From: Actinomycetes bacterium
GTDB taxonomy: Bacteria > Actinomycetota > Coriobacteriia > Anaerosomatales > Anaerosomataceae
Length of the DNA stretch: 64,000 nt
Assembly (NCBI GenBank): GCA_022839745.1
Contig: JALHJB010000012.1
Location: 1 to 64,000, forward strand
Reading direction: 5' to 3'
A program made the translations under genes and the position numbers. Shown in pieces: positions 14,529 through 22,631 of this stretch. How positions within the stretch are numbered: position 1 is the stretch's first letter; every line of letters starts with the position of its first letter. The notes below the pieces were generated by a model. The model was not told where the DNA came from. It did no database searches and saw only the letters and a program-made list of their open reading frames with translations.

Positions 14529-15923
14529 ATGCATATCGTCGTGCTTGGTGGCGGTCCTGGCGGCTACGGAGCGGCGTTCGAGGCGGCCCGCCTCGGTGCC
14601 GAGGTCACGCTCATCGAGCGCTCCCGCCTTGGCGGGACCTGCCTGAACTGGGGGTGCATCCCCACCAAGACGATCCTGCGCTCGGCGCACATCGTGGCTG
14701 ACACGCGTGATGCCGCGGCTTTCGGGCTCGCGGCGAGCGTCGCTACGGTCGACGTCGCGGCGCTCCGTGCGCGCAAGGAGGGCGTGGTCGATGAGCTCGT
14801 GGGGCAGGTCGAGGCGAGCGCCCGCCGACTCAAGGTGCGTGTGCTTGAAGGCGAGGGCCGCCTGGCCGCCCGGGACCGCGTGGAGGTGCGGCTCGCGGAC
14901 GGCTCGACCGAAAGCGTCGAAGGCGATGCGGTGATTCTCGCCACCGGCTCCGATGTGTTCCGCCTCCCGAACATCGACCACGACCTCGAGGGCGTGTGGA
15001 CGAGCGACGACGCGGTCACGCTCACCGATATGCCCAAGGACATCGTGATCATCGGCGGCGGCGTGATCGGCCTGGAGTTCGCGTGCGCGTACGCAGCCTT
15101 CGGCAGCGTGGTGACCGTGGTCGAGCTCATGGACCAGGTGCTGCCCGGCAACGACAAGCGCGTCGTGAAGCAGACGCAGGCGTCGCTCGAGGAGATGGGC
15201 GTCGCGTTCCACCTCGGCGACGCCGTGGAGGCGGTCGAGCGCGTGGACGGCCGTATGCGCTCCACGCTCAGGAGCGGCGCCGTGCTCGAGAGCGACATCG
15301 TGATGAGCGCCGTGGGTCGCGTTCCCAACTCGGCGGGCTTCGGTTTCGAGGAAGCCGGCGTGGAGTTCGACCGCCGTGCGGTGAGAGTCGATGAGCACCT
15401 CCGCACCTCGCTCGAGGGCGTATATGCTGTGGGAGACCTCATCGGCGGCATGATGCTCGCGCACGTGGCCGAGGAGGAAGGGGTGGTGGCGGCGCGCAAC
15501 GCGGTCGCCGAGCTTCGCACCGTGGGTGCCGAGATCCACCTGGAGACCGTGCGCTACGACTGCATCCCCGCGTGCGTGTACACCTTCCCCGAGGTCGCCG
15601 TGGTAGGCAGCGGGCGTGACTCGGCCAAGGAGCGCGGCATCGACGTCGTGCAGGCGGTGGCGAAGTTCGCCGCAAACGGCAAGGCGCTCGGCGAGGGCGA
15701 GAGCGACGGCTTCGTACAGCTGGTGGCCGAGAAGGGGACCGGCCGCATCGTGGGCTGCCAGATCGTGGGGCCGCACGCGGTCGAGACCATCCACGAGGTC
15801 GCGGTCGCCATGCGCCACGACCTCACGGTGCGCCAGCTTGCCGAGACGGTGCACGCGCACCCCACGGTGTCCGAGGTGATCCGCATGGCGTGTGCCGACG
15901 CGGCGCAGAAGTGCGGCTGCTAG
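14529..15923 (+). CDS. lpdA: dihydrolipoyl dehydrogenase
   Basis: A 464-residue flavoprotein that reoxidises protein-bound dihydrolipoamide with NAD+. Seen: FAD site GGGPGGYGAAFEA, redox disulfide C38/C43 in GGTCLNWGCIPTK, NAD site IIGGGVIGLEFACA, second FAD motif GVYAVGDLIGG, and the active-site His-Glu region HAHPTVSE near the C-terminus. It is the E3 component of 2-oxoacid dehydrogenase or glycine cleavage complexes; no E1, E2 or gcv genes are in the window. ATG 14529 follows GGGGAGGCTGACG. lipA begins two bases after its stop, so the pair is a lipoate-handling unit. The C-terminus ends CGC, an unusual cysteine-rich tail. Confidence 0.95.
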   Translation: MHIVVLGGGPGGYGAAFEAARLGAEVTLIERSRLGGTCLNWGCIPTKTILRSAHIVADTRDAAAFGLAASVATVDVAALRARKEGVVDELVGQVEASARRLKVRVLEGEGRLAARDRVEVRLADGSTESVEGDAVILATGSDVFRLPNIDHDLEGVWTSDDAVTLTDMPKDIVIIGGGVIGLEFACAYAAFGSVVTVVELMDQVLPGNDKRVVKQTQASLEEMGVAFHLGDAVEAVERVDGRMRSTLRSGAVLESDIVMSAVGRVPNSAGFGFEEAGVEFDRRAVRVDEHLRTSLEGVYAVGDLIGGMMLAHVAEEEGVVAARNAVAELRTVGAEIHLETVRYDCIPACVYTFPEVAVVGSGRDSAKERGIDVVQAVAKFAANGKALGEGESDGFVQLVAEKGTGRIVGCQIVGPHAVETIHEVAVAMRHDLTVRQLAETVHAHPTVSEVIRMACADAAQKCGC

Positions 15924-15924
15924 C

Positions 15925-16794
15925 GTGGCGTACGATCACGGGACGAACGCGCGCCGGCTGCCCGCATGGCTCCGGCGCCCGATCGCGCACGGCGGCGAGT
16001 ACGCTGCGGTGGAGGGACTTCTCGACAGGCTCGAGCTCTCCACGGTCTGCCGGGAGGCCAGGTGCCCCAACCGCGGCGAGTGCTACGCCAGCGGGACCGC
16101 GACATTCCTGATAGCGGGCGATGTGTGCACCCGCGGGTGCCGCTTCTGCGCTGTGGAGTCGGGCCGCCCGGTGCCGCTCGATCCCGGAGAGCCCGATCGC
16201 GTGGCCGAGGCTGTCGAGGCGATGGGGTTGCGGCACGCGGTCGTCACGATGGTGACGCGTGACGATCTCGACGATGGCGCGGCCGCCCATGTGGTCGCCA
16301 CGATCGAAGCCGTGCGTGCCCGCACGCCGGACGTCGCCGTGGAGGTGCTGGTGAGCGACTTCGGCGGCAGGGGAGCGTCGGTCGACGCGGTGGCCGATGC
16401 CCGGCCGGACGTCTTCAACCACAACGTGGAGACGGTGCCGCGGCTGTACAAGACGGTCCGTCCCGGAGCCGACTACCGGCGCAGCCTCGCGGTCCTGGCG
16501 CGTGCCGGCGAGCGCGCACCAGGGATGCCCACGAAGTCGGGACTCATGCTGGGGCTCGGCGAAACGCACGACGAGGTCGTCGAGGCCATGCGCGATCTGC
16601 GTGAAGCGGGGGTGGAGCTGCTCACGCTCGGCCAGTACCTGCGTCCGAGCGCCGCGCATCTGCCGGTGGCCGCGTTCGTCGAGCCGGACGAGTTCGCGGA
16701 GCTGGCGCGCGTCGGTCGGCGGCTCGGGTTCTCCGGCGTTGCGAGCGCGCCGTTCGTGCGCTCCAGCTACCACGCGGCGGAACTGCTCGGCTGA
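15925..16794 (+). CDS. lipA: lipoyl synthase
   Basis: About 289 residues; radical SAM enzyme that inserts two sulfurs into octanoyl groups on carrier domains. The auxiliary cluster cysteines are C42, C47 and C53 (CREARCPNRGEC), the radical SAM cysteines C68, C72 and C75 (CTRGCRFC), and the conserved C-terminal serine lies in RSSYHA. Also HNVETVPRLY and KSGLMLGLGE, both diagnostic. I chose GTG 15925 just after the lpdA stop; GTG 15892 would add eleven residues overlapping lpdA, and neither has a strong ribosome site, suggesting coupled translation. No lipB or lplA is seen nearby. Confidence 0.95.
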   Translation: MAYDHGTNARRLPAWLRRPIAHGGEYAAVEGLLDRLELSTVCREARCPNRGECYASGTATFLIAGDVCTRGCRFCAVESGRPVPLDPGEPDRVAEAVEAMGLRHAVVTMVTRDDLDDGAAAHVVATIEAVRARTPDVAVEVLVSDFGGRGASVDAVADARPDVFNHNVETVPRLYKTVRPGADYRRSLAVLARAGERAPGMPTKSGLMLGLGETHDEVVEAMRDLREAGVELLTLGQYLRPSAAHLPVAAFVEPDEFAELARVGRRLGFSGVASAPFVRSSYHAAELLG

Positions 16795-16817
16795 GGGCGG
16801 CCGGATCGGCGTGCCGC

Positions 16818-17861
16818 TCAGGAGGCGCTGAGTGCGATCGGCGTCCCTGCCCGGTCGCGGCCCGTCTGCTTCGCCGAATACAGCGACTGGTCGGCCGCCG
16901 CAAGCAGCGACTCGAGGCGCTGCGGCGGGGAGCCAGCGGCATCGTGCGTCACGGCGCCCCCGATGCTCACGGTGAACCGGAGCGTCTCATCGCCGTCCGT
17001 GTCGAGGGTGACTGCTCGCACCGCGTCGAGGACACGCGTGCACAGCTCGCCGTACTCCGCGAGGCCTGTCTCGGGCGCGATCACTGCGAACTCGTCGCCT
17101 CCGTAGCGGATCACGAGGTCCGAGGCACGCACCCCTTCGTCCATCGCTGTCGCGATCTCGCGAAGCGCCCGGTCGCCTGTGGCATGCCCGAACCGGTCGT
17201 TCACGTCCTTGAAGAAGTCGATGTCCACGAGCAGCACGGTGAGCGGATGACCGTACCGCGCCGACCACGCTGCCCACTGGGGCAGGTGTGTCTGGAGCGC
17301 GCGGCGGTTGTAGAGGCCGGTCAGGGGGTCGTGCGTCGCGTAGGCCGAGAGGCGCATGGTGTCGCTCCACGCGCGAGTGAGACTCGTCGCCAGCAGCCCC
17401 GCAAGCGAGTCCTCTGGATACCTGCCCGAGATCTCTGTCACGAGCCGCTGCACATGTACCTGATAGGCCGCGTGTCGCTTCCCCGCATGCGCCGGTTCCG
17501 TGAGCTCGATGAGCTCGCTGAACACGGGGTCGATCATGAAGAACTCGACGCGTGCCGCAAGCGCGAGCATCTGCTCGACGCTCAGGGTGCCGAGGGTATC
17601 GAACTCGATCGTCTGGAACTCGGCGTACAGCCCTGACAGTCGTTCTACGAGCCCCGCAGTATCGTTGACGAGTTCCGGTAGCAGCCCGCGGTCCCACGCG
17701 GCGAGGAGACCCTTCCACCATCCGGTGTGCTCAGCCTCGTCCTTGGCAAGACGCGCGAACAGCGCGGCGAGTTCGGGCTCGCGGCAGTCGCGGGCGAGCG
17801 TCTGGTAGAGGTCGTCGGCAAGCCGGTCCATCTTCACGCACAGCTCGAGGATCTCGCGCAT
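16818..17861 (-). CDS. diguanylate cyclase with N-terminal ferritin-like domain
   Basis: 347 residues without membrane helices. Residues 1-150 look like a rubrerythrin/ferritin-type four-helix bundle: a first helix MDRLADDLYQTLARD, then LFARLAKDEAEH giving an ExxH pair (E42, H45), and a later helix with E106 in ARVEFFMIDPVF. Residues 170-347 are a GGDEF domain with HDPLTGLYNRRAL, the intact active site RYGGDEFAV (GGDEF at 254-258) and a full C-terminus, so it should make cyclic di-GMP. A di-iron bundle ahead of a cyclase suggests a cytoplasmic oxygen, peroxide or redox sensor (inference). The start at 17861 follows GGAGGGG. Divergent from the UPF0280 gene. Confidence 0.85.
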   Translation of the reverse strand: MREILELCVKMDRLADDLYQTLARDCREPELAALFARLAKDEAEHTGWWKGLLAAWDRGLLPELVNDTAGLVERLSGLYAEFQTIEFDTLGTLSVEQMLALAARVEFFMIDPVFSELIELTEPAHAGKRHAAYQVHVQRLVTEISGRYPEDSLAGLLATSLTRAWSDTMRLSAYATHDPLTGLYNRRALQTHLPQWAAWSARYGHPLTVLLVDIDFFKDVNDRFGHATGDRALREIATAMDEGVRASDLVIRYGGDEFAVIAPETGLAEYGELCTRVLDAVRAVTLDTDGDETLRFTVSIGGAVTHDAAGSPPQRLESLLAAADQSLYSAKQTGRDRAGTPIALSAS

Positions 17862-17918
17862 GGCCGCCCCTCCGTTGTGTTCCGCTATTCCCCTCTGAGA
17901 GTATGCCCCGGTGCCTGC

Positions 17919-17924
17919 TACCAT
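17919..17924 (+). promoter_or_regulatory. -10 box of a probably leaderless UPF0280 mRNA
   Basis: TACCAT at 17919-17924 sits six bases before the ATG at 17931 with no Shine-Dalgarno in between, the same arrangement as at the Nudix gene. The -35 is weak (CTGAGA about 20 bases upstream). Confidence 0.4.
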
Positions 17925-17930
17925 GAACCA

Positions 17931-18668
17931 ATGGTATGGGAGCCTCGGACATATCGCCAGGTCAGCAGCGCCGGCGCGCTCGTCTCGTTTACGGTGGTGC
18001 GCGGCGAGACCGACCTGCAGATCGGCGCGCTGCGTGACCTCTCCGCGGAGGCCCTGGCGGCCGTGGATGCGGTGCGCGCCGGGCTCGAGCACTACGTTGC
18101 CGCACACCCCCGCTTCCTCGAGAGCTACGTGCCGGTGGACGTGTACGATGACGCCCCCGAGGTCGTCGGCGCGATGGCCCGCGCTGGCGCAGCCGCGGGC
18201 ACGGGGCCGATGGCCGCCGTGGCGGGAGCGATCGCCGAGCGTGTGGCCCGCGCGCTCGAGCCGCTCTCGGCCGAGGTGATCGTGGAGAACGGCGGCGACA
18301 CGTTCATGATGGGCACGCGTGCGAGGCGTGTGCTGCTCGTAGCAGGCGACTCGCCGCTCTCAGGGAGGGTCGCGCTTGCTGTCGATGGCGCAACGCTTCC
18401 TATCGCCATCTGCACATCCTCGGGCAAAGTAGGGCATAGTGTGAGCCTCGGCTCGGCGCACAGCGCAACGGTGGTGGCACCCGACGGTGCTCTTGCCGAC
18501 GCGGTGGCCACGGCGCTCGGCAACCGCGTGCACGGTCCGGACGATATCGAGCGGGCGCTCGAGTGGGCGTGTGCAGTGCCGGGAGTGACCGGAGCGGTGG
18601 TGATCGCCGGTGACCGTATCGGTGCGCTCGGGGAGATACGACTGGAGCCTGTGAACCCACAGGTCTGA
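17931..18668 (+). CDS. UPF0280 family protein (ApbE-like fold)
   Basis: A 245-residue soluble protein of the UPF0280 group, which is related in fold to ApbE-type FAD:protein FMN transferases but has no proven reaction. Typical phrases are QVSSAGALVSFTVVRGETDL near the start (shown in outline), the ENGGDTFMMG loop, which corresponds to the flavin/metal site of ApbE, and ICTSSGKVGHSVSLG near the middle. The family is common in methanogens and strict anaerobes. Start ATG 17931 gives MVWEPRTYRQ and appears leaderless. DUF2469 and ligA follow on the same strand. Confidence 0.85.
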   Translation: MVWEPRTYRQVSSAGALVSFTVVRGETDLQIGALRDLSAEALAAVDAVRAGLEHYVAAHPRFLESYVPVDVYDDAPEVVGAMARAGAAAGTGPMAAVAGAIAERVARALEPLSAEVIVENGGDTFMMGTRARRVLLVAGDSPLSGRVALAVDGATLPIAICTSSGKVGHSVSLGSAHSATVVAPDGALADAVATALGNRVHGPDDIERALEWACAVPGVTGAVVIAGDRIGALGEIRLEPVNPQV

Positions 18669-18697
18669 CATCGCGTACGGAAAGGGAAGGGGTGCGC

Positions 18698-18991
18698 ATG
18701 GACAGCATAGACGAGCTGGATATGTTCGAGGCGGACCGCCGGCTGGCGCTCTACAATGAGTACCGCGACGCGGCGCGCGTCTTCACGTACTACATCGAGA
18801 CCGAGCTGCGCGCGTATCTCGCAAACGGCGTGGACGTGCAGCCCGTGAACGGGCCGGGCGGCATCTACTTCAAAGTGACGCTCACCGACGTATGGATCTA
18901 CGAAGCCGAGCGCATGAACCGCTTCGTGCCGGAGGCCGTGATCTACTCGGTGAACGACGTCCACGTGCAGACGCTCAAGGGCGAGGAGTAG
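18698..18991 (+). CDS. DUF2469 family protein
   Basis: A 97-residue acidic protein of the actinobacterial DUF2469 family, recognised by LALYNEYRDAARVFTYYIET, given here in outline, then ELRAYLANGVDVQPVN and the VTLTDVWIYEAERMNRFV stretch. In mycobacteria and streptomycetes this gene lies beside rnhB; here it lies just before ligA. Function unknown, although its link to nucleic-acid enzymes recurs. ATG 18698 has AAGGGG at the right distance; GTG 18692 would overlap the ribosome site. It is a useful marker that the host is an actinomycete. Confidence 0.88.
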   Translation: MDSIDELDMFEADRRLALYNEYRDAARVFTYYIETELRAYLANGVDVQPVNGPGGIYFKVTLTDVWIYEAERMNRFVPEAVIYSVNDVHVQTLKGEE

Positions 18992-18997
18992 CTGGTC

Positions 18998-21145
18998 GTG
19001 ACCGGGCAGGAACCACGGGTCCCCGCATCGCGCGAGGAGGCCGCGTCACGCGCCGGGAAGCTGCGCGCCGAGATCCGGCGTCACGCATGGCGCTACTACG
19101 CGCTCGACACGCCGGAGATCTCCGATGCCGCCTACGACGCCCTGGTGCGCGAACTCGAGGCGATCGAGGCCGGGTTCCCGGATCTCATCACGCCTGATTC
19201 GCCCACGCAGCGCGTGGGAGCGCCTCCCGCTGAGGCGTTCGCACCGGTCACTCACGCCGAGCGGATGTACTCGCTCGACAACGCCATGGACCTCGGCGAG
19301 CTCGATGCGTGGCTCGAGCGCGTCGAGCGCGAGACAGCCGGTCGGGACGTGGCGTACATGTGCGAGCTCAAGATCGACGGCAGCTCGCTCGCGCTCACCT
19401 ATGAGGACGCGGTGCTCGTGCGCGCGGCCACGCGAGGCGACGGCAAGACCGGTGAGGACGTGACCGCCAACGTGCGCACCGTGAAGGACGTGCCGCTGCG
19501 CCTGCAGGTGGAGCGGCCTGAGCTCCCGGCGGGGCGGGTCCAGGGCTCGCTCTTCGGCGATGGCGCGCCTGATGAACCATGGCGTGTGGAGGTGCGTGGC
19601 GAGGTCTACATGCCCAAGGCGAGCTTCGAGCGGTTGAACGCCGAGCAGGACGAGGCCGGGCTCCCGCCGTACGCCAACCCGCGCAACGCGGCCGCCGGGG
19701 CCGTGCGGCAGAAGGACCCGGCGGTGACCGCCTCGCGCGACCTTGCCACGTTCATGTACCAGGTGGTCGCGCCGGGCGCCCTCGGCATCACCAGCCAGAG
19801 CGAGGCGCTCGGTTGGCTGCGCGCGGCGGGCTTCCGGGTGAACCCCGACATCGAGCGCTGTGACACGCGTGACGCGGTGCGTTCTTTCTGCGAGCAGGCG
19901 ATCGAGCGCCGGAGCGATCTGCCGTACGAGATCGACGGCGTTGTCGTGAAGGTGGACTCCTTCGCGCTCCAGGCGGAACTCGGCTTCACCTCCAAGGCGC
20001 CACGGTGGGCGATCGCGTTCAAGTTCCCGCCCGAGGAGAAGACCACCATCCTGCGCGAGATCCGCGTGCAGGTGGGCCGTACGGGCGCGCTCACGCCGGT
20101 CGCCGAGTTCGACCCGGTGCTCGTGGCTGGCTCCACGATCGCGCGTGCGACGCTGCACAACGAGGACGAGATCCGCCGCAAGGACGTGCGCATCGGCGAC
20201 ACGATCATCGTGCGCAAGGCCGGCGACGTGATTCCGGAGGTGGTAGGGCCGGTCGAGGGGCTGCGCGACGGCAGCGAGCGCGAGTGGCGCATGCCGGCGG
20301 CATGCCCGAGCTGCGGGAGCGAGGTCTGGCGCGAGGAGGGCGAGGTCGTGCCGCGCTGCACCAACGCGGGGTGCCCGGCGCAGCGCCTCGAGCGCCTCAA
20401 CCACTGGGCGTCGCGCGGCGCGCTCGACATCGAGGGCATGGGGACAGAGATCGTCGGGCGGCTGGTGGGGGCCGGACTGCTCCATGATGTGGCCGACTAC
20501 TACACGCTCACATTCGACCAGCTCGCCACGCTTGATCTCGGCCGTGTGAAGAAGGACGGCTCGCCGGTGCTGCTCGGCGAGACCATGGCGCGCAAGCTGC
20601 TCACGAGCATCGAGGCGAGCACCGATCGTCCGCTCGCGCGGCTGCTCTTCGGCCTCGGCATCCGTCACGTGGGTGCCACGGTGGCCGAGGCGCTCGCGCG
20701 CGCGTTCGGTTCGATCGACGCGCTGCTCGAGGCGTCGGCGGCAGAGCTGGCGGCGGTCGAGCAGGTGGGGCCCAAGATCGCCGAGTCGGTGCGCGCGTTC
20801 GCGGAGAATCCGGAGAACGTGGCGATCGTGCGCCGGCTGCAGGCCGCAGGTGTGCGGACCGCCGATGAGTCGCGCGGACCGCAGCGGGAGCAGACGCTCG
20901 CCGGCACCACGTGGGTGCTCACCGGCGCGCTGGAGCGCTTCAGCCGCACCGAGGCGAGCGAGGCGCTCAAGGCCCTCGGCGCAAAGGTCAGCGGCAGCGT
21001 GAGCAAGAAGACAAGCTTCGTGGTGGTGGGTGCCGATCCCGGCAGCAAGTACACCGCCGCGCTCGAGTTCGGTGTGCCGGTGCTCTCCGAGGACGACCTC
21101 GCGGTCGTGCTCGAGACCGGCATGGCGCCAGGAACCGGCCAGTGA
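18998..21145 (+). CDS. ligA: NAD-dependent DNA ligase
   Basis: A 715-residue full-length bacterial ligase that seals nicks in duplex DNA using NAD+. Domains: Ia (LRAEIRRHAWRYYALDTPEI region), adenylation with the AMP-accepting lysine K125 in ELKIDGSS, OB fold, zinc finger (CPSCGSEVW with CTNAGCPAQ), helix-hairpin-helix region, and a C-terminal BRCT domain (TWVLTGALERFSR). An insertion of about 20 residues (ELPAGRVQGSLFGDGAPDEP) lies in the adenylation domain. Start is GTG 18998 with GAGGAG upstream, six bases after the DUF2469 stop. Confidence 0.97.
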   Translation: MTGQEPRVPASREEAASRAGKLRAEIRRHAWRYYALDTPEISDAAYDALVRELEAIEAGFPDLITPDSPTQRVGAPPAEAFAPVTHAERMYSLDNAMDLGELDAWLERVERETAGRDVAYMCELKIDGSSLALTYEDAVLVRAATRGDGKTGEDVTANVRTVKDVPLRLQVERPELPAGRVQGSLFGDGAPDEPWRVEVRGEVYMPKASFERLNAEQDEAGLPPYANPRNAAAGAVRQKDPAVTASRDLATFMYQVVAPGALGITSQSEALGWLRAAGFRVNPDIERCDTRDAVRSFCEQAIERRSDLPYEIDGVVVKVDSFALQAELGFTSKAPRWAIAFKFPPEEKTTILREIRVQVGRTGALTPVAEFDPVLVAGSTIARATLHNEDEIRRKDVRIGDTIIVRKAGDVIPEVVGPVEGLRDGSEREWRMPAACPSCGSEVWREEGEVVPRCTNAGCPAQRLERLNHWASRGALDIEGMGTEIVGRLVGAGLLHDVADYYTLTFDQLATLDLGRVKKDGSPVLLGETMARKLLTSIEASTDRPLARLLFGLGIRHVGATVAEALARAFGSIDALLEASAAELAAVEQVGPKIAESVRAFAENPENVAIVRRLQAAGVRTADESRGPQREQTLAGTTWVLTGALERFSRTEASEALKALGAKVSGSVSKKTSFVVVGADPGSKYTAALEFGVPVLSEDDLAVVLETGMAPGTGQ

Positions 21146-21176
21146 GCGTGTCCCGATCGACGGCGGCCGGTGCGCG

Positions 21177-22229
21177 ATGAAGCAGGGTCCGCCGCTTTCA
21201 ATCAATCCGCGCGCGTGCGATCGCTGCGGCGCGTGCGTGACCGCGTGCCCGCACCGTGCCGTACGTGTTGGCCGTACGTATCTGCAGGTGGACTGGTCGC
21301 GGTGCGACGCATGCGGCGCGTGCGCGAAGGCATGTCCGAGGCGCGCGATCGTGCTGCGTTCGGCAGGTGCGCGGGGGCGTGCGGCATCAGGCCGCCCGGA
21401 GCCCGCACCGCGCAAGCGCAGCGGTGCCATGCAGCCGGCGAGCGCCACGCCACGCAGGCGCAGCGCGAAGGCCGTGGCGGCGGCGGCGCCACGACGCGCC
21501 CCCAAGGGCGGGGCACGCGGCGGGTTCCAGTGGTCGCTCCTCGAGGCGGCGGCCATGCTGTCGGTCACCTTCTCGATGTTCATGGTGAAGGAGGTCATCT
21601 CCCTCTCCGACTGGGTGACGTCGCTCGACGCCTCGGCGCAGCTGACGGTGCGCGTGCTGGTGCTCGCGCTCTACTACGCCGTGCAGGTGGGGGTGATCGT
21701 GTGGCTCGTGCGGCGCCGCGGCGGTGAGCCGCTCCGAGCGCTTGGCATCGCGCATGAGCAGCACTCGTTCGGACAGGTTGCCCGGTCCACCGCACTGGTC
21801 GTTGCCGGGCTGGTGATGACCCGCCTGCTCGCGTCGCTCTACACGTTCGTCACCCGCGAGCTCGGCCTGCTGCCTGAGTCGACCACCAGTCTCCCGGCGC
21901 TGTTCGGCAGTGGCGAGGCCGGCTTCCTGCTTGCGGTGCTGATGGTGGTCGTCATCGGCCCCACCGTGGAGGAGCTGGTGTTCCGCGGCGCGCTCCAGGA
22001 GGGGCTTGCCGCACGCTTCGGTGTGTGGCCGGCGATCATCGTGCAGGCGGCGCTCTTCGCGGCGTTCCACCGGAGTTGGTGGTTGCTCGTGCCCACGTTC
22101 GTCCTCGGCGTTGCGCTTGGGTGGCTTGCCGAGCGGTGCGACAGCCTCTGGCCCCCGATCGCGCTCCACGCTCTCTACAACGCCATCACCGTGGTGGCGG
22201 CCTTCCTGGCGAGCGTGCCGACCGTGTGA
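21177..22229 (+). CDS. ferredoxin domain fused to a CPBP intramembrane protease
   Basis: 350 residues. Residues 1-62 are a dicluster ferredoxin (CDRCGACVTACP and CDACGACAKACP, two 4Fe-4S sites). A basic Ala/Arg/Pro-rich linker (about 63-117) follows. The rest is a multi-helix membrane domain with the CPBP/CAAX-protease motifs: PTVEELVFRGALQE (EExxxR), FAAFHRSW, and a final H in IALHALYNAI. CPBP enzymes are glutamate-dependent intramembrane proteases that process prenylated or bacteriocin-like substrates. A cytoplasmic Fe-S head on such a protease suggests redox control (inference). ATG 21177 lies 31 bases after ligA; ribosome site weak. A promoter-like TATCAT at 22281 separates it from gatC. 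Confidence 0.88.
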   Translation: MKQGPPLSINPRACDRCGACVTACPHRAVRVGRTYLQVDWSRCDACGACAKACPRRAIVLRSAGARGRAASGRPEPAPRKRSGAMQPASATPRRRSAKAVAAAAPRRAPKGGARGGFQWSLLEAAAMLSVTFSMFMVKEVISLSDWVTSLDASAQLTVRVLVLALYYAVQVGVIVWLVRRRGGEPLRALGIAHEQHSFGQVARSTALVVAGLVMTRLLASLYTFVTRELGLLPESTTSLPALFGSGEAGFLLAVLMVVVIGPTVEELVFRGALQEGLAARFGVWPAIIVQAALFAAFHRSWWLLVPTFVLGVALGWLAERCDSLWPPIALHALYNAITVVAAFLASVPTV

Positions 22230-22257
22230 CGCGGTGCCGCCGATCATCCCGAAGACG

Positions 22258-22286
22258 GTTCGCAGGCCCACGCTCTCGGGTATCAT
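22258..22286 (+). promoter_or_regulatory. promoter of gatCA
   Basis: TATCAT at 22281-22286 with a possible -35 TTCGCA starting at 22258 and 17 bases between. The gatC ribosome site GGAGGCGCCCCGC and ATG 22329 follow. Confidence 0.45.
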
Positions 22287-22328
22287 TGGGCTCTGCCGCA
22301 CCGTTCCCGTGCCCTGGAGGCGCCCCGC

Positions 22329-22631
22329 ATGGCCATCACTGAAGCTGACGTCCGTCACGTTGCGATGCTCGCCCGGCTCGCGCTCACCGATGAGCAGGTA
22401 GGCGCGCTCACTGCTGAGCTGGGCGCCTTGCTCGGCCACATCGACGAGCTCCAGCACCTCGACCTCGAGGGCGTGCAGCCCACCGCACATCCGCTCGCGA
22501 TGACGAACCGCACGCGCGCCGACGTGGTCGTGCCGGGCCTGTCGCGCGAGGACGCCCTGCGTAACGCGCCTGACACCGACGGCACCGCGTTCGTGGTGCC
22601 CGCTATCACGGGCGGAGGGGATGCGTCATGA
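22329..22631 (+). CDS. gatC: Asp/Glu-tRNA amidotransferase subunit C
   Basis: A 100-residue small subunit that stabilises GatA and bridges to GatB in the complex that amidates misacylated Glu-tRNA(Gln) or Asp-tRNA(Asn). It shows the family pattern: ITEADVRHVAMLARLALTDEQ (outline), LLGHIDELQHLDLEGVQPT, and the end phrase ALRNAPDTDGTAFVVPAI. ATG 22329 with GGAGG upstream. The stop overlaps the gatA ATG by four bases. Confidence 0.95.
   Translation: MAITEADVRHVAMLARLALTDEQVGALTAELGALLGHIDELQHLDLEGVQPTAHPLAMTNRTRADVVVPGLSREDALRNAPDTDGTAFVVPAITGGGDAS

Noticed and set aside
16818..18107. An N-terminal extension of the GGDEF protein up to 18107
   Set aside because: The extra residues overlap the divergent UPF0280 gene and lack homology. 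The ATG at 17861 has a good GGAGGGG site.
19046..21598. An 850-codon minus-strand open frame opposite ligA
   Set aside because: It is antisense to a complete DNA ligase and part of the ferredoxin-protease gene, Arg/His/Leu-rich, with no recognisable domain or ribosome site.
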